Source: Pardosa pseudoannulata (taxonomy: Eukaryota > Arthropoda > Arachnida > Araneae > Lycosidae). From it: a stretch of DNA of 64,000 nucleotides. Shown piece after piece: positions 61,620 to 64,000 of this stretch. The DNA is taken from assembly GCA_032207245.1 (NCBI GenBank), contig CM063509.1, positions 96,627,038-96,691,037 of the forward strand. Reading direction: 5' to 3'. The notes below the pieces were generated by a model that worked only from the letters and a program-made list of their open reading frames with translations, was not told where the DNA came from and searched no databases. Made by a program: the position numbers and the translations under genes. How positions within the stretch are numbered: position 1 is the first letter of the stretch; the number at the start of each line of letters is the position of its first letter.

Positions 61620-61720
61620 TACTTGATGGATAGTCAATGCTGTGCAGTTTGGAAACACTTCCGCAAGAATTATCAAAGAAGCATATGTCTTTTGAAATGT
61701 AAACATATGCCTGAGACATT
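61620..61720 (+). repeat. Diverged terminal satellite unit with an open frame
   Basis: TTGATGGATAGTCAATGCTG, then a strongly substituted core (TTTGGAAACACTTCCGCAAG). The frame reading MDSQCCAVWKHFRKN is still open despite many substitutions. This is the outermost clear unit; a vaguer one may exist near 61965-62055. Confidence 0.7.
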
Positions 61721-61759
61721 TATTTTCACTAAAATTTCTAAAATAATTAAATTCTACTT

Positions 61760-61784
61760 TTTTTTTTTTTTTTTTTTTTTTTTT
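61760..61784. repeat. Poly-T run
   Basis: About 25 T directly after the last clear satellite unit. Confidence 0.85.
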
Positions 61785-63035
61785 ATTTATCTGATATGCA
61801 AGATTAGTTCTTCAGTAGCATGATTGCCATGGATGGGCCCTAGCCTTTTCCAGAATTCAATGTCAGTTACTCCTGTCTTTTGTCTGGATTTTAAGTGAAT
61901 AATTTTCAAAGTCCAGTTACAAAGTATAGTTGTAATATAAATATGTTGAACTTCAATACAATTTTATTAAGAAGAAATATTTTTATTATACTTTGTTAAC
62001 TCCAAGTAGATGGGAAATACATCATGGAAAAATTTCACAGGAGCGTATCTTGTGAAATAACTTTTTTATGCTTTTGATACATATTTGCTCATTTTAGTTT
62101 CGTAATTGATATATTAATTGTTTGGCTGTTACTTTTTTAAGTTTTTGCTCTCCCTAGTTCATTATTTCAGGTATAAAACTTCTTTCTTATGAGAAAATTT
62201 TATGCACTATAATGCTAAATTTTATTGATTAAAAATTTTACTATAACTTGTAACTGTAACTTCTCATTTGTAATGTTAGTAGTCTGCTATATTTTATAGC
62301 CCAAAACTGAATTTTATTGTGGATTGTTTGATGTGTACATGACTTAATGGATTATTTATGTTGAGAGTTGAAAGATGCCTTTCTGTAATAGTAACAGTTA
62401 GGTGCTAATGCCTCTCATAAATTATGTTTAGGATTTTTACTCTTATTTATTAAGATAAATAAATTAGACACTTTGTCCTGATACATATATTTATAGAGTA
62501 TAGGGTGCATCTCCTATGTTGTCATTTTAACTGATATTGTAAAAATTTGATGTTTCTTTGGCTTTGATAGTACAGTTAGGGGATTGGCAGACCATGGCTC
62601 TTCAGACTCAACAGCCTGTATATATTATACAAATAAAAAATAATACATATAGATTGTTGTTTGATACCTCTTTTATCTTGTTTAATTTTTTGGCTATTCT
62701 CTTTTGAAGGTCTGCCTACCCCTGAAATAGATGAATAGTGTGATGTTTGTTTGTTTTTTAAATTTATAGGTCACTGAGTTTAAATTTATAGGCTTGGAAA
62801 GTGGTACAATAATACTTTAGCTGTCTGTTACTTATTTTATGATGTAATATATAGTTTTAGAAAATCATTGCATGTAACCCATGCTTTAAAAAGGATTTAT
62901 GGGCCATACACCGACCAATGGAAGACATTTGTGTGTGTGTGAAATTAAGAGAATATTTTCAGACATACTAATTATTCTGGAGAATTGAGAAATTGGTAAC
63001 TCTGGAAACTCTTCAGATTGATCTGGAAAATAACA
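61785..63035. other. AT-rich DNA, no gene recognised
   Basis: No coding frame or element could be supported. Presumably intron or 5' flank of the plus-strand B56 gene. Confidence 0.5.
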
Positions 63036-63039
63036 AATA

Positions 63040-63520
63040 TTTTGAACAACTAAAATATCGGAATTCTGTAATCAAATACAAAGTCTTGCCAAAAATAAGG
63101 CTGAATTTAATACTTTCCAGGTAGTAATGCTGCATCTCAAAGTGTTTTCAAATTTTGTAGGCAAATTCTAAAATTTCTGATGACAGAAAAATATAAACAT
63201 TTTAATCAAGGTCAGTGTTGATACAAAAAAAAACTTTTCTGAAAAAGAAGTTGTTAAAGCTAAAAGAAAGTTTTACATTGTTAAATGCATAAATTTTAGT
63301 TTATCCTTTATAATTTACTACTGTGTTTATTTTTAATTTAATTTGTATCATTTTAATGTAGAAACAATGTCATTATGTACAATTTGTTTGGGTTGTTTTG
63401 TTTATCATGTATGTAAATTGCATACGCATGTACTTTGTGGGGTAGTAATTTAAATTTTTAAACCCCATTGTTGCTCTGACAGAGGTGCCTGAATGTTGGC
63501 ATGTTTGTATTTTTTGTTAC
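63040..63520 (+). repeat. Dispersed repeat (family D), copy 2
   Basis: Matches 13922-14420 in inverted orientation; both share GTAATGCTGCAT, TTTTAATCAAGGTCA, GTTGTTAAAGCTAAA and GTGCCTGAATGTTGGCATG. It lies about 250 bp before the B56 exon. Confidence 0.75.
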
Positions 63521-63773
63521 TAATAAGTACACATTTGCTTTTGCAACACCACTGCTGTTTCAGAATACATTAACTTATAGTGATCTGAACATGCTACCTG
63601 AAAATATGCCAGTATTGCACTATTTTACATTTTCTAATTCTCTCCTTTATTCCCTAATAAGAATGGTAAAAGTATTTTAGTTATCAAAATCTGGATATAA
63701 AATTTTTACATGAAATTATTGACACCAATTTTATTAGATTGAAATAGAAATATTTGCCTTTTTTTTAATATAG

Positions 63774-63942
63774 TTTTCTAATGTTGCTGGGGATGCAAAG
63801 AATGCAAATGTTCCTCCACCCACTCAGCTAACAAAAATTAAGTATAGTGGAACTCAGTATATAAAGAAGGATAAACGACAGACTTCATCTAGATTCAACA
63901 TTTCAAAAAATAGAGAGCTCCAAAAGTTACCATTATTAAAAG
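63774..63942 (+). CDS. PPP2R5D: PP2A regulatory subunit B56 (gamma/delta class), N-terminal exon, partial gene
   Basis: Acceptor TTTTTTTTAATATAG, donor AAAG|GTACTT, 169 nt. It starts in phase 0 and ends one base into a codon, consistent with the conserved LKD aspartate split between exons. It encodes 56 residues, including [38 protein letters not shown] and [12 protein letters not shown]. The PPPTQL-KIKYSG and [10 protein letters not shown] motifs belong to B56 delta/gamma, not to alpha/beta/epsilon. B56 proteins are HEAT-like scaffolds that give the PP2A trimer its substrate choice; this exon precedes the HEAT repeats and holds a basic, phosphorylatable linker. The start-codon exon and all downstream exons are outside what could be recognised. 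Confidence 0.92.
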
Positions 63943-64000
63943 GTACTTCATTTGAATTCATGTCTATTATTCTCTTTAAAGTTTAATGTATGTGTTTTAA

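Larger units (their letters stand above)
53086..61710 (+). repeat. Long degenerate satellite array with a conserved GC-rich core
   Basis: More than 30 tandem units, mostly about 240-270 bp with some short (~90-bp) units. A full unit runs from AAGATGAAAGGAAGTTTATAC through TATGCAGGCGGGAAACGCTT and AAATTTCAAAACAGC, TTTAAATATAGG, a T-run, ATAATTTATAAAATAACTTT, a C/T-rich block, GATGTTGATATGCAAGTTTA and TTTTGAACTTAATACAATTT. The 19-mer GCAGGCGGGAAACGCTTCC is present exactly 13 times (54036, 54624, 56187, 56445, 57206, 57813, 58626, 59140, 59728, 60323, 60572, 61166, 61416), with diverged forms elsewhere. Several monomer types can be told apart. The array is interrupted by a Tc1-like remnant near 53.2-53.7 kb and a SINE at 55264. 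Confidence 0.95.

Noticed and set aside
1..64000. CRISPR arrays, operons, phage or plasmid features
   Set aside because: Introns, SINEs, LINEs and animal genes show this is eukaryotic nuclear DNA; the only regular arrays are satellite and microsatellites.

Overview
Eukaryotic nuclear DNA, very AT-rich (roughly 73% A+T by eye), with short phase-consistent exons in large introns and a dense load of decayed transposons. The protein matches and repeat types (Jockey/R1-like LINEs, piggyBac, Tc1, hAT, tRNA-derived SINEs) fit an animal, most likely an arthropod. A chelicerate-like genome is possible, but the species cannot be named from the sequence.

Two conserved genes are recognisable. (1) A complete minus-strand gene runs from an ATG at 46521 to a TAG at 6170: 16 coding exons whose phases all join, predicting a 903-residue protein with a PX domain, an MIT domain and a degenerate kinase domain. 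This is the ortholog of vertebrate RPS6KC1 (RPK118/RSKL1). Its kinase domain lacks DFG and the HRD arginine, so it looks like a pseudokinase. (2) At the right edge, a plus-strand exon (63774-63942) encodes the conserved N-terminal linker of a PP2A B56 regulatory subunit of the gamma/delta class (PPP2R5D-like). Its upstream exon(s) were not found, and the rest lies beyond the window. The two genes are arranged head-to-head.

Layout. 1-6 kb: 3' flank of RPS6KC1, with a dead Jockey-like LINE and a perfect 21-bp hairpin. 6-46.5 kb: the RPS6KC1 body. Its introns hold a 134-bp poly-G tract, a 2.8-kb dead piggyBac with TTAA ends, four or five hAT-type non-autonomous elements (several with recognisable target-site duplications), a MITE with 35-bp inverted ends, a solo LTR with AAATA duplications, tRNA-derived SINEs, and a pair of ~0.95-kb inverted copies flanking exons 7-15. 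46.5-52 kb: AT-rich presumptive promoter and intergenic (or first-intron) DNA. 52.2-53.7 kb: dead R1/Jockey-like and Tc1-like elements. 53.1-61.7 kb: a long degenerate satellite whose units share a GC-rich 19-mer (13 exact copies), with a near-identical 844-bp higher-order duplication near its right end. 61.8-64 kb: AT-rich DNA, a dispersed repeat also found at 14 kb, and the B56 exon.

The two most unusual things are the satellite, whose conserved block is both a compact GC-rich motif and a reading frame that stays open even in diverged copies, and the extreme poly-G tract inside the RPS6KC1 intron. No prokaryote-style system (operon, CRISPR) is present. All calls were made by reading the sequence; no searches were run.
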